Shown here one piece after another: positions 11,549-22,877 of a stretch of 64,000 nucleotides of DNA (its first letter is position 1; every line of letters begins with the position of its first letter). The stretch is from NCBI RefSeq assembly GCF_031877795.1, contig NC_133971.1, forward strand, positions 16,950,825 through 17,014,824. The letters run 5' to 3'. The stretch is from Strix aluco. Lineage: Eukaryota; Chordata; Aves; Strigiformes; Strigidae. A program made the translations under genes and the position numbers. The notes under the pieces are model-generated. The model ran no database searches and was not told where the DNA came from. It worked only from the letters and a program-made list of their open reading frames with translations.

Positions 11549-13060
11549 CTAACAAGATGAGAAAAATTCGCAAATATGCACAACCACTTTTAAGCATTGC
11601 AGAATTCCCTCTGTCCAGCACTGGGTATGTACTAAAGAAACTGTTCTACGATATTGACCTTGTGGAGCAGCTTCTCTTTCAGCTGGTGCTTGAAAAGTCT
11701 ATGCAGACCATTCTAAAGACACCACTTTTTATGGTGTCTCTCACTGCATATTGGGTACAGCACCCAAAGCATAACATAATCAGTTATAAGGCTATTTTTA
11801 AAGCCTAACACCTGCTCTGTCACTCACTAAAATACATGAAGAAAGAAACATATACTGGCTATGTTTTTCTCATGTGGTGAGCTTGCCTTAACCAGTCTTT
11901 CTAAGCCATCCTTTAACTTCACTGAGTGTGATCTCTCTAAAGCAGGAGTTGATGGAGATGAAGCTGTTAGGCTGGGTTTACTGAGCAAATTTACTGCCCA
12001 AAGACTTCATTCAGTTTATAAATTCTTTCACCCCTTGTTCCAGGAGTTTGTTGCAGGGAGAAGACTGAGTGAGCTCCTGGTTTCTGATGAAACAGAAAAA
12101 CTGGAGCGAGGGCTTCAGTACTTGCAGCAAGTCAACACATTTAGAAAAGCTGCTGAGTGCTATAGTTTTTTATTGGTCTACACTTGCAGCTTTTCTTCCA
12201 AAGCAGTCCCCAAAACTATATCCTATTTATTTAAATTGATTGACTGCAAGGATTCATTGGAAAGCTAGTCAGAAAATGATGAACATATGCAGAACAATTC
12301 AGACCTTCCAATAAGAACGTTCTTCATTGACCAGTTAAGTTTTATTGATCCAAAACTGCTTCTTCCAGTTTTCATTCAGTATTTACTGGACTCTGCTAGT
12401 TCTGTAGTTTATGAGAGTAATACTGTTACTCTGTGTGCCCCAATAATTTTTCAGTTCCTAAGAAGCAAAGGTATTTTTTTAAGTCCGTTTTTTATCACCA
12501 CAAAAATATAAGTTGTGGGTTTTTTTCAGAATTACCCAGAATCGCTGTCTCTACTCAGTAGTTTTCAGGTTGCAGGACAAGGAAGTGAACACAAACAAGA
12601 ATTTAATATATCTGAAATAGGTGCTTGCTATTCTTCACTGGAGATGCCAACAATTGACAGGGTTATGCTCCTGCTTTTACACATTTTAATGACGTAGCAC
12701 AAAAAATGAAAGAAGAAAAAAAAAATTTAATAGCTTTTTTTCGCTGGTACAAAGACATCTACCAGACTCCATTGTGTGTCCTTTCCTACTTACAACAGGG
12801 AAGATGCTGCTTTTAAAATGTACATTCAGCAACATCAGTTCCTTTCAGGAAGCTGACCTCAGAAATTCGATGACACTGTTTTCTGTTTCAGGTTATATTG
12901 AACTTCAGCTGAATAAGAGTCCTGGATCTGTAGAAGTTATCCAACCTGCTATTGAACAGTTCAAGGAACATTTTTAAAAAATGTAATTTACATCATCTTA
13001 ACTTGAGGATAACTGAGCAAGAATTACTTCTTTTAATGTCTTTTGTGGAATGTCTTAAGA
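11549..13060 (+). pseudogene. NAIP: NAIP relic, NACHT/winged-helix exon, right part
   Basis: The exon continues after the LTR. Matches to human NAIP include QTILKTPLF (human QKIQKTPLF), SKFTAQRLHSVYKFF, PLFQEFVAGRRLSELL, YPESLSLL and EQELLLLM. Several stops and frame changes are present, for example the stop at 12266-12268 between KDSLES and SENDEH, where human reads straight through (ESLENISENDD). Without the LTR the whole exon is about 2.1 kb, like the single giant exon of mammalian NAIP. The right boundary is approximate. Confidence 0.93.
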
Positions 13061-13719
13061 TAGACAGAAAAGAAATGCCAGATACAGCGTACTGAATTTT
13101 GGCAGAATGTAACTTTTCTCTCTAGTTCCCTTTTTCTTCCTCTCTGCTTGGTGCCTGACAACTGACCAGCTCCATATCCGTGAATAGTAAAGCTGTCTTC
13201 TACCATATGCATTTCAGAGGATAGGTAGCCATTCTGCATTAACGGATAACCATCCTTGCCCCTAATTTCAGACTATGACCTCAATACTGGCTTTTGATCT
13301 AAGAAGTGTATTTCATACAGGGGCAGAACTGCACCTTAGCAGATCTCTGTGCAATACAGAGGACAAGCTAGGAGGCACCAACAAACATGCATTTTCTGCT
13401 TGGGGCAATCTGAGTAGGTCTGCACTGGGCTTTCAAAACAGAATATTGGGCAGTGCATGAGCTTTTATGGGGTCCTAGCTGAGGTATGCTCAGGCTGCAA
13501 GCAGCAGAAGCCTCAGCGAAGAATGGGTTGGCAGGGAAGGGCAGTGGTACAAAGAGGATAGGAAGAAGCAGTCAAGAGAAGGGAAGCCAAAGATGTTAGG
13601 ATGTGAGATAGTGAAGTTCAGCTACAGAAACCTTGGCAAATTGTCAAAAGAACAGAGGGATTAAGCAGATCAACCAAAGAAACCCAGTTTCATTGTGCAT
13701 TTGTCTGGCTTCATCACAG
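13061..13719 (+). other. Relic intron, nothing recognised
   Basis: An interval between two NAIP relic exons. It has no repeat or coding similarity that I recognise. Confidence 0.4.
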
Positions 13720-13772
13720 AACTACTTTTTTCAAATTTGGACAAATTCATCTGCCTGGAAACTGTCAGTGAG
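13720..13772 (+). pseudogene. NAIP: NAIP relic, LRR exon, left fragment
   Basis: After a TCACAG acceptor the frame reads FFSNLDKFICLE, matching human IFPNLDKFLCLK at the start of the LRR region. The fragment is cut by an LTR at 13773. Its continuation starts after the second copy of the TGAG duplication at 16695. Confidence 0.85.
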
Positions 13773-14041
13773 TGTGCTAGGTTTGTGTGGTGGTGTTTTT
13801 GGTAGCCAGGGAGGGAGCTACAGCAGTGGCCCCTATGAGAAGCTTCTTGAAGCTCCCCTGTCTCCAAGTCAGACCTGCCTCTGGCCAAGGACAAGCCAAT
13901 TAACGGTGATGGCTATACCTCTGTGATAACACAGAGAGGAGTAGGGGGACTTTAAGGAGGAGTTACAAGGAGGACACCTATGCAAACACCGAGGTCAGTG
14001 GAAGGAAGGAGAAGGAAGGCAGGGAGGTGCCCCGGTGCAGA

Positions 14042-14676
14042 TGTAAGCCAAAATATCTTGCTAACAATTATTTTTTCTTTTTTTTCTTCATCTTGCTTTT
14101 CATCTTGCTAAATATTTTTTTTTGAGAATGAAGTAGGTCAGTGTCAACATAGCTTCTGGAATGTGCAGCTGAAAGTTGGTGCTTTTGTGAAGAAGAAAGG
14201 GGTTTGAAGATAAGACAGTAATAAATAAGAAGTTGGGGCCTATTCTTGAAGATAACAGGAACAAGGTCAGGACAAATTAAAACAAACCAGCTTAAGATAC
14301 AACACAGCTGCACAACACCTCCTAAACAGACCTTTGTGAGTGTGCGTGAGCATGGACGTCAACCAGCAGACACGGTGAGGAAGACTACCAACGACCCCCA
14401 GGGACCCCTCCAGACCACCACCCAGCAAGAAAGTGCATGTGTAATTAGGATGCAGATATTGTAATTAGTTCCAGGAAATCTAATGCATATGTAACTCATT
14501 TCTTGGAAAAATTATGAGTATGTATAATCTGACTGTATATTAGCTGCCACTTACAGATATGGGAGTGCGCTCACCTTTGCAAAGCTATTTGCATGTGCAC
14601 CCAGTGCTGCAATAAAGAATGCCGCTTTCTAACACTCCAAAACAAGTCTTAGAGAGTTCCTCTGCTGGCTTTTACA
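14042..14676 (+). mobile_element. Nested LTR within the composite LTR
   Basis: Starts TGTAAGCC and appears to end GGCTTTTACA, which are imperfect inverted termini. A polyadenylation signal near 14611-14616 (GCAATAAAG) supports plus orientation. It resembles the 10901-11548 LTR in its 3' region (AATAAA followed by a T/C-rich CTTT and an AGTCTTAGAGAG-like end). It is a solo LTR fossil, and the right boundary is tentative. Confidence 0.6.
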
Positions 14677-15353
14677 GTAACACAGAGACACCCTGTATCC
14701 CATGGTGAGATGGCAGTGTCACCAAAATGGGACAGAAGAACTTATCGACACCAATGTGATGTAGATAGGCAGACACTCCTTTATTAACAGCCAGGTGCGC
14801 AGGGGAGTCGTCTCGCCAACAACGCACACCTAACTCATGTAGCATGCTGATTATATTGGGTACAGTAATACATGTTAATCAAGTTCTTATACATAAACAT
14901 GCTAATTCCTGCAACTCATTTTCTTATTCCCACCTCTTTCCAGTCATGCACGCTTGAGTCCTGAAATGAGTTGGGCGGCTGCTTTTGCGACTACCATGGA
15001 CTACTGACCTAAAAGAAAGACCCTCCAATGCCCTTGACCCAAGGATTTTGGCTCACATTGTGATTTTAACATGCTTTGAGGCCCTTTCACAATGCAACTT
15101 TTAGAACACCTGGTCTACAGGGCAACAAATTGTCCTTACTGAACAGTCTAACAATGGTACCTCGTCATGATTCTTATTTGAATAGAAATCTGGTTAATGA
15201 TTATTACCAGCCTATGTGACCTTAGCCTGGGACTTTACAAAGGACTTTGAAGCAGCATAACTGGTTGTATGGTTACTCTAAATCATTCCTTATTTAAATC
15301 CAAATCACCAAAAATCATTAAAATCAGCTCAAATTAATAACAATCCAGTAACA
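14677..15353 (-). mobile_element. Second nested LTR, minus orientation
   Basis: Contains a reverse-strand polyadenylation signal (TTTATT on the plus strand at about 14781) in a block that looks like an R-U5 region read on the minus strand. The plus-strand right edge is CAGTAACA. The pair 14042-15353 is flanked by GCAGA and GCAGG, a possible 5-bp duplication with one mismatch, so the two LTRs may have arrived together or one within the other. The internal boundary is uncertain. Confidence 0.5.
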
Positions 15354-15512
15354 GCAGGGCGGCCTCCCTGCCAACCATGAAGGTCACTGGAGGAGCAGAG
15401 ATTTGCCTGCAGCCTGTAGAGGACCCCCAGGACTCTGTGGGAAGAAGAAGCCCGCACTGTTGTAGTTTGGCACTGGGAGGACTGCAACACGTGGAGGTGA
15501 CCCGTGCTGGAA

Positions 15513-16169
15513 TGTTACCTGAAATAAAGACTCTGGAAACCAAGATTAGTTTAGAGAGGAGATACTGCTTGATTCTGTGCAGGGTGCTAGGTGGAAAGCA
15601 TCCACAAATCAAGCACACCACACAAAAGAACTTCAAAGTATTTATACATTCCAAACTACAGGATTACGTATTTACTATAATGATTATTGGTTAATTACTT
15701 ATCACTTCTATCCCTTGTTGGTTAGTAATATACTCGCTCCAATTTAAATTTACAGTGGGTTTTTAATTTTCTGTGCAAGCTCAAAGGGTGAGGGTCTTTG
15801 TTTGGGCCAGGATCTTAAACTGATTTACGTAAATAATTTTAACAAGCTTCCATGGTCCAGGATGTTTCTCTTCTTCAAGGATGATAGCTCCTGATTAGAT
15901 CCTTATTCATTATTGCTGATCATTTGAAGAACAGACTGAGCTATCTGATCCATCCAATTTGTCCTTGTATTTGACAAGAAACATTTGTATGAACGATAAT
16001 ACGTACTATGTGTCCTTGGGTACGATGAGAAACATTTGTGGGGCCTGCAACGTGCAATGAGAAACAGTTTTGCAGCCTACAATTCCCATTAAACAATACA
16101 TTCTTTCCCATGGATAGCAAGCATATTAAATTTAAGCAACTCTAACAAAGTCCTTTGCTCAGGGTAACA
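15513..16169. mobile_element. Third nested LTR with TGTTACC/GGTAACA termini
   Basis: A 657-bp insertion with perfect 7-bp inverted termini TGTTACC and GGTAACA, the TG...CA form of an LTR. It interrupts the host LTR between segments that are contiguous in the 32794-33801 copy. The flanking duplication is not clear (TGGAA and GGAGC). Orientation was not determined. Confidence 0.7.
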
Positions 16170-16694
16170 GGAGCATCTGGAGAAGAATGCACCCCCGTGG
16201 AGAGGACTCACCACAGAGAAAGTTTGTAGAAGCCTGTCTCCCAACACAGGGATACCCCTTGGGGTGGCAGGAAGAATGCAGAGGAGTGCTTCCTCCCGAC
16301 CTTGGAGGAAGGAGCATCAGACTGAGTGCACCCCTCATCCCCCGCCTCTGTGCCACTGGGGAAGAAAGCAGAGATATCAGGAAAAAAAGCTGGGCCCAGG
16401 AAGAAGGGAGGGGTGGGGTGAAGTGTTTTTAAGATATAGTGATTCTTCTCACTGTCCTATTCTGTCTGTTAAGTGTTGGGTTTGTTAGTGTTTGAATTAA
16501 AGTGATGTTCTTGTTTTCTTCCCCTGATGAGTTTGTCTTTTGCCTGTGGCTGTTTAAATGGGTGAGCAACTCCTCCCTGTCCTGATCTTCATTCCTGAGC
16601 CTTTTTTTATGTCATTTTTCTCCTTCCCAGCACTGGGGCTAAAGGAGTGAGTGAACGGCTGCTTAGTGCTCAGTTGCCCTCTGGGCCTAAACCA

Positions 16695-16835
16695 TGAGTC
16701 AATATGAGAACTGCAGTGTATTTGATACAATACCTGCTGGCTTCATAAACCTCTGTAACATGAAGAAATTGTTGATGAGCAGAATGAAGCTTGAAAACTG
16801 TTCTAGGCTGAGTAAGGTGCACTTTAAAACTTCAG
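16695..16835 (+). pseudogene. NAIP: NAIP relic, LRR exon, right fragment
   Basis: The frame SVFDTIPAGFINLCNMKKLL matches human NVFSVIPEEFPNFHHMEKLL and continues the fragment left of the composite LTR. The exon ends at a CAG|GT donor at 16835/16836. Apart from a small frame difference, the two halves read continuously across the LTR site. Confidence 0.85.
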
Positions 16836-18000
16836 GTACTGTATTTCACTAGAACTTGTTAATACTGAGTAGCAGTTTTAATTTCTCCTTTAACAGACAG
16901 GTAGCTTCTCTGTGTTGTCTTCCCATTGCTTCTGCCCTACAGCTTCTACTTTGAGTTTACTACCCCAATAAAAAAGAGGACATGAACCTTTCAGTGCTGT
17001 AACTTCATTGACCTCCGTAAGTTAGTATGGAGGGATGAGCAGGACTGTATTCTTTGTTTTCCTGGGGTATTTTTCCTTCTTGCTACTCACAGTCTGCTGT
17101 GAGGGAGAAGGAGCACAATTGGCAACTGAGTCCAGATCATGTGCATAGCTGCTCTGACAGGTCAGTGAGCGGGTCGTGCCTTCTGTTTTAGTGGCCTTAT
17201 TCCAGGAAGAAGCTTACTTTTCAGTCTGAGGCCCCTAGATAACAGATTTTTTGTACACTATGATAATAACTACCCAGCTCTACTTCAATATAAACATACG
17301 GTACAAACCAACAGCATTCAGTGGACTGTACCCTCAATATCTCAATAGCGTTTTACAATGTACCTAAAACTAATAATTTCAGGGGAAAGGTGTCCTGCTA
17401 AATGTTGAAAAATATTTTTTTTACATGTGAAAGAGACTGGAAATTAATCTATAGCAAATCTTGCTTGCATTTTGGCCAGAATGATCCATTATGGTTCTAA
17501 TTATAAAATAAAACACAGGCCATCTGATTTTAACATTTAAACTGAGGAATCAATTTGCTGCTCCCACTCATCTTTTTATCTGTCCCATTTGCTTTTGTTA
17601 TGATATGAGATGCTTCCCTCTACAGTAAAATTCACAGGTGGAGCTAGGAGACCCTTCTTGATTTTTGACTTTTGTTTGCTATACAATAGATTTCCAGTGT
17701 TGCAACACTTTGTATTGTAGTTGAATTTATTAAGAGTTTCCAAGATATCTCTGTTTTTCACCTGGACTGCTCCAGCTACTTCAATTCTGAATTCCTTCTG
17801 GCAGCAATTTCTTCATGCAAGAAATTAACAGAAAACAAGTTAACTGTGTCATTTTTGAGAGATTGAGATTTTCTTTCTTTAGGTGTGATTTTTTTTTTTA
17901 ATACAGAAAACACACTTTAAAAAACTTAATAGTTGAGAGAAACTGCTAACTTTCAGTTCCAAGAATGACAATGTATACTTTTTTTTCCCTTTCCTCCTAG
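16836..18000 (+). other. Relic intron; one expected LRR exon not found
   Basis: Human NAIP has LRR coding sequence here (around the LHVFHLKCNF segment) that I could not find in this interval. It may be lost or decayed beyond recognition by eye. No other element was recognised. Confidence 0.4.
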
Positions 18001-18086
18001 TTGCTGCTCTGCCCAGTTTTGTCTCTCTCAAAGGCTGGATCTTAAAAGCCAATACTTTGATGACAAGGAAGCTTGTGAAATCATTG
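18001..18086 (+). pseudogene. NAIP: NAIP relic, LRR exon
   Basis: A CTCCTAG acceptor precedes the exon. The frame ALPSFVSLKG, then SQYFDDKEACEII after a frame change, parallels human SLPNFISLKI...GQQFPDEETSEK. It ends before a GT at 18087. The length of 86 bp fits a single-repeat LRR exon (about 84 bp). Confidence 0.72.
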
Positions 18087-18744
18087 GTTTGTACATAGCT
18101 TGCCTTTTGGCTGATCTCATTTGTTGCATTTGACAGAATTGTTTTGTTTCAGGTTCGTTTGGAGATCTTAGGAAATAACTTGAACAGCCTAAATGTCATC
18201 TGAGATACTGGAGAGTATCTAGAACTAGAACGTTAAATCAGGTATCACAAAGCAGTTTGTGATGAAGGGCATCCATTCATGTCCTTCTGAGGGATGAGCT
18301 GAGTGAGATGGGTGGCTGTCATAAACTATGGAATCAGAGATGTTCAGCACCTCTGAAAGCCAAGATGGTCCTCCTGCAAAAGCCATGTCTGTAGGGAACA
18401 GGGAAATGTTGAAAAGGCTTGCATTTTGGAAAGGGAGGATTACCCTAATTTATTTTTCTTTCCTCTGGGTCCCTTGAGTTTGGCGACATGGAGGATTCCT
18501 TTTATCTTTAGAGGACTCAGTGAGACCCATTAGACCCTTTCTGGAGAAGTAGTTCTGCCTTATCTTAAAAGGTTGACGACCTTTTCAAGATCTTGAGTTA
18601 CAGAGTGAAGTGACCTTTGGAACAATGGCAGTGGCAAAGCTGAGGAAAGAAAGCTGATAGTAGCCTGTTGCCCAGAATCTAAATTTAAATGTTTTTTTAT
18701 TTGGCTCTGCTGCTGTCACTCATTGACATTACAAGGTTTAGGAA

Positions 18745-20308
18745 ACATATATTGTTTAAGGTGCACAAGTCTGTGGGACCTGATGAGATGCATCTGCAGG
18801 TCCTGAGGGGACTGGTGGATGAAGTGGCTGAGCCACTATCCATCGTATTTGAGAAGTTGTGGCAGTCCGGCAAAGTTCCCACTGACTGTAAAAGGGGAAA
18901 TATAATTTCCCCATTTTTAAATAAATAAAGAGGATGCAGGGAACTATAGGCCAGTCAGTCTCACATCTGTGCCTGACCAGATCATGGAGTGGGTCCTCCT
19001 GGAAACTATGCTCAGGTACATGGAAAATAAGGAGGTGATTGGTGACAGCCAGTGTGGCTTCACTAAGGGCAAATTGTGCCTGACAAATCTGGTGGCCTTC
19101 TGCAATGAGGTTACAGCATTCATGGCTAAGGGTAGAGCAACCGATGTCATCTACCTGGACTTGGGCAAAGCATTTGACACTGTCCCACATGATATCCTTG
19201 TCTCTAAATTGGAGAGACATGGGTTTGATTGTTGGGACACTTGGCAGATAAGGAATTGGCTGTATGGTTCCAATCAAAGAGTTGCTGTCAACAGCCCGAT
19301 GTCCAAGTGAAGAGCAGTGGCAACTGGTGTTCCTCAGGGGTCGATGTTGGGATCAGTGCTGTTTAACATCTTCATAGGAGACACGGACAGTGGGATTGAG
19401 TGCACCCTCAGCAGGTTTGCTGATGACACCAAGCTGTGTGGTGCGGTTGACGCACTGGAGGGAAGGGATGTGCCATTGAGAGGGACCTGGACAGGGTTGA
19501 GAGGTGGGCCTGTGCAAACCTCATGAAGTTCAGCAAGGCCAAGTGCAAGGTCCTGCACATGGGTCGGGGCAATCCCAAGCACAAATACAGGCTGGGTGAA
19601 GAGTGGATTGAGAGCAGCCCTGCAGAGAAGGACTTTGGGGGATATCACTTGATGGTAAACTGACTATGAGTCAGCAATGTTTGCTTGCAGCCAAGAAAGC
19701 CAACGGTATCCTGGGCTGCATCAAGAGAAGTGTGGCCAGCAGGTCGAAGGGAGGCGATTCTCCCCCTCTACTCTGCTCTTGTGAGACCCCACCTGCAGTG
19801 CTGTGTCCAGCTCTGGGGACCCCAACATAAGGACATGGACCTGTTGGAGTGGGTCCAGAGGAGGCCACAAAGATGATCAGTGGGCTGGAGCACTTTCCTT
19901 ATCAGGACAGGCTGAGAGAGTTGGGGTTGTTCAGCCTGGAGAGGAGAAGGCTCTGGGGAGACCTTATAATGGTCTTGCAGTACTTAAAGGGGACTACAGG
20001 AAAGATGGGGAGGGACTGTTTATCAGGGAGTGTAGGGATAGGACGAGGGGTAACGGTTTTAAACTGAAAGAGGGGAGATTTAGATTAGATATAAGGAAGA
20101 AATTCTTCCCTGTGAGGGTGGTGAGGCCCTGGCACAGGTTCCCCAGAGAAGCTGTGGCTGCCCCCTCCCTGGCAGTGTTCAAGGCCAGGTTGGACAGGGC
20201 TCTGAGCAACCTGGTCTAGTGGAAGGTGTCCCTGCCCAGGGCAGGGGGGGTTGGAACTAGATGATCTTTCAGGTCCCTTCCAACCCTAACCATTCTGTGA
20301 TTCTATGA
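18745..20308 (+). mobile_element. CR1 LINE, 3' portion with RT fragment
   Basis: A 5'-truncated CR1 non-LTR retrotransposon. The reverse transcriptase part shows [27 protein letters not shown] and the catalytic FADDTKL (TTT at 19416). It continues through the ORF2 C-terminal region and ends with the CR1 3' tail (CATTCTGTGATTCTATGAAT). Stops and frame changes divide ORF2, so it is inactive. It lies in a NAIP relic intron and ends only 10 bases before the next relic exon. Confidence 0.93.
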
Positions 20309-20318
20309 ATCTTAACAG

Positions 20319-20503
20319 CAAAGGTTGTCTTCTTTCTGCGGCATACAATTTAGGTGCTCTTAATCTGGAGGAGCTCATGCTTCCTGCAGGGAAGGGAATG
20401 AAGTCTGCAGCCAAACTGAGTGTTGAGCAGTGTCTACACGTGCTGCACCTCAGATGCTTCTCATTTATCCTATGTCTGGATGATGACAGCTTATTAGAAA
20501 TAG
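20319..20503 (+). pseudogene. NAIP: NAIP relic, LRR exon
   Basis: An AACAG acceptor lies just after the CR1 tail. The peptide AYNLGALNLEELMLPAGKGM matches human AYILGSLSNLEELILPTGDG, followed by LDDDSLLEI (human LNDDSVVEI). This exon is fairly well preserved, with an open frame over most of its length. The 3' boundary is approximate, because the donor is not canonical in the expected place. Confidence 0.88.
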
Positions 20504-21452
20504 TTGAGTTTGCAGGAGAGACCTTCAAACATGAAGTAACAGAAGTTACTGCTTCAGGATAAATTAATCTTCTGTCTGTATACATTACAATTGCAAATTA
20601 TTTGTAATTTTTAATGGGTATCATTTCTTCCTGTTTGTTATATACATAGCTCAAAATATTTCCTGCCTCTCAAAGTGTAATCAGACTGCTTATATACTTC
20701 GCTGAAACCTCTTTCGAAATGTCTCCACAGTTCCCCTTGTCTTCTACAAAGCAATGTGAATTACAAGAAAAATAATTGACAAAAAAGGCGTGACAAAATA
20801 GAGCTTCATAACTTCATTGTTAGTTATATTAGCTTCTGTGTCCTAGCTGTTAAAACTGTGCATTACCAAAATATTTATTGAATTTAATACTTATTTAGTA
20901 TAGTCTTAAAACTACCATCTCATATATAGGCTAGGGAAAATGTCTTCTTTTGTAAGCAAATGCTAAGTATGTCATATCATCTTCATTTTTGACAAACATT
21001 TCAGTATATATTGAGTTCCATCTTGTAAGTAGGCTGACCATAAGGCAAGAGTGAAGAGCACTATGTGATAGTACACAGGCATGGAAGAGATTATTAAACT
21101 CACAATCTTGCATCTGTGCAAAGCTGATCTGGTGTCTGACTTCAAGTGGTTGCATAAGCTGGCACTGTATTTGCTTTGCTCTGTAAGAGTGGTATTTGAC
21201 ACACTGGTATCTTATTCTGCTAGGCATTAATGTGCCTGCTAAAGTATCCTCTATTTTATCAGTCTCCTCAGTCTGAGGTATTAAAATGCTTAAACGAGTT
21301 TGAAGTTCTACTTTTTTCAACCTAATAGCAATAACTTTTATTTTTAGTGTACAGTACCTTAGCTTCACTGTATATTCACTGTATATTCATCCATGTTCCG
21401 TATTGGTTTGGAGCATCTTTAAATCCTTATTGATGTCTCTTTATTTTTGCAG

Positions 21453-21764
21453 CAAAGGTTGCAAACTGTGGAGGTTTCCAGGAACTTGAAAGGCTCTCAG
21501 TTAGTAAATCATGATGTTACAGAAACTGGTTAGAAAAACTTCTTTAGAACACTTAATAACATGCCTGCTTTAAAAGAGCTGGACAGTAGCCTTATGTTCA
21601 CAGATCAAATCAAAGCCAGTGCATCAACAGTGACAGCTTTTGTCCAGTGCGTTTCTCGATTGCCTGATCTTGTGACAATAGTAATGGTGGGTTGGCTCCT
21701 TGATGCAGAGAACCTTAAAATATTTGATATCATGAAGGAGCAGCATCCCCATTCTAGGAGTTGA
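21453..21764 (+). pseudogene. NAIP: NAIP relic, last LRR exon(s)
   Basis: A TTTTTGCAG acceptor precedes the exon. The peptide CGGFQELERLSVSKS is followed by stops, then NMPALKELDSSLMFTDQIKA (human NMPNLQELDISRHFTECIKA) and GWLLDAENLKIFDIMKEQHP (human SWLLDADDIALLNVMKERHP). The frame closes at TGA 21762-21764, earlier than the human C-terminus. It is the right-hand end of the recognisable relic. Confidence 0.92.
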
Positions 21765-22877
21765 AAATTATCTTGGCAATGGGTTTTGCCACATGCACTG
21801 ATTTTTCAAGACTAGAATAGTTTGAAAGTGTTAGGGTTTTGGAGTTTTTTCTCTTCTTTCTTGTATTAGGAATTATACACCTGCATTGCAAGTAAACATA
21901 CATTATAAAATTTTTACCAGGATGAAACGTGCCTGTCTCTTCTACAGCAGGGTTAGGTTAATGTAAAAGGATCAAGGAATAAAAGATAGGATTAACATAA
22001 CTCTAAAAACCTGACTTGCTTTGCAAATATTGTTATAGTTTGTACCTAAGTGATATCTTCCAAAGAAAAATGCAGAATTTTGCTTAAAACCTCTTTCAAA
22101 TAAATTATTTCTATTCAGTTGTTTTACTTGCAATGAAATCAATTACATGAATCACTTATGAAATAAAAATCATAAAACCCTTTATGGTCTGGAATGCACT
22201 AAAAATATCAGATGCTAGATTTTACTAGCATTAAAAACTGTTAAAGGCCCCTTTTTCTAATGCAATTCCAGATACTAACAGAGGACTAGCTGACTGAGGC
22301 AGATGGCGGTTGTGCCTGTTTAGCAATGAACAGTTGCTAAACAGCTGATGTAGAAGCTTTGTGTCACTGCAAGCAATCTTAATTTACTTCAGCTAGACAA
22401 TTGGAAAAAAAAGCCTTCAATGTGGTTTAGCAAAATTAAGATTATGTCTTTCTCTTTTTGCTCAATCATTTGTGGGAAAACTGATTTTCTGACACTTGAC
22501 CACAGTAGGAAAATGAATTGAACGCAGCAAAGTTCAGGACTGTATTTGGCTAGTTTACAGAAAACCACTGGCATTAACTAAATTGCTGTCTAGATTTGTG
22601 GCTGCAGCCTCTATTCGCTAAGTTAAGACTGTAAAAGCTGAAATCTAAGTCCACACACCATTACCTTTCCACAGTCTGCTTTTTCTAATTTGCTTTTAGC
22701 AATGGTACTCAGAAATACTGGTGTATTTCAGCCATTCATCCAACATAGATGTCTACTGATGCTAAAACTAAAAACCACCCTGAACACATCACACCCCTAG
22801 AACTTTATTAATAAGCATTTGAAACAAAAAATGAGCCTTTCTGAATCCAGTTCATGTTAAGGATTTTAATCAAACCC
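21765..22877. other. Intergenic, NAIP relic to LTR
   Basis: AT-rich sequence between the last NAIP relic exon and a solo LTR. It may include the old NAIP 3' untranslated region. No feature recognised. Confidence 0.45.

Larger units (their letters stand above)
13773..16694 (+). mobile_element. Composite solo LTR splitting a NAIP LRR exon
   Basis: This is a solo LTR of the same family as the copy at 32794-33801 (shared 5' part with ACCTGCCTCTGGCCAAGG, shared middle, shared 3' part). It is itself interrupted by later insertions. The LTR pieces are 13773-14041, about 15352-15512 and 16170-16694, together roughly 955 bp. Identical 4-bp duplications TGAG flank it at 13769-13772 and 16695-16698. 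The ends are TGTGCTAGG and GGGCCTAAACCA. It is a fossil without genes. Confidence 0.85.
1989..21764 (+). pseudogene. NAIP: NAIP unitary pseudogene (BIR-NACHT-LRR sensor relic)
   Basis: In mammals NAIP binds flagellin or type III secretion rod/needle proteins in the cytosol and activates the NLRC4 inflammasome. Here the coding exons survive in order on the plus strand: N-terminal segment and BIR1 (1989-2891), end of BIR2 to start of BIR3 (about 5992-6246), end of BIR3 (about 7137-7245), the giant NACHT/winged-helix exon (10317-13060), an LRR exon (13720-16835), and further LRR exons (18001-18086, 20319-20503, 21453-21764). Peptides compared from memory with human NAIP include MAAAGFY, KIAFL followed by ASGCCP.LNR, FLLDEY, SKFTAQRL, PESLSLL, EQELLL, NLEEL.LPAG and GWLLDAENL. 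Stops and frame changes lie in most exons, so no long protein can be made. Three LTR insertions cut coding exons. The position next to convergent SMN matches mammals, so this is probably the orthologue, decayed in place. Birds have generally been reported to lack NAIP and NLRC4, which fits. Confidence 0.93.

Noticed and set aside
18756-19277. 173-residue minus-strand open frame
   Set aside because: Antisense shadow of the CR1 reverse transcriptase region.
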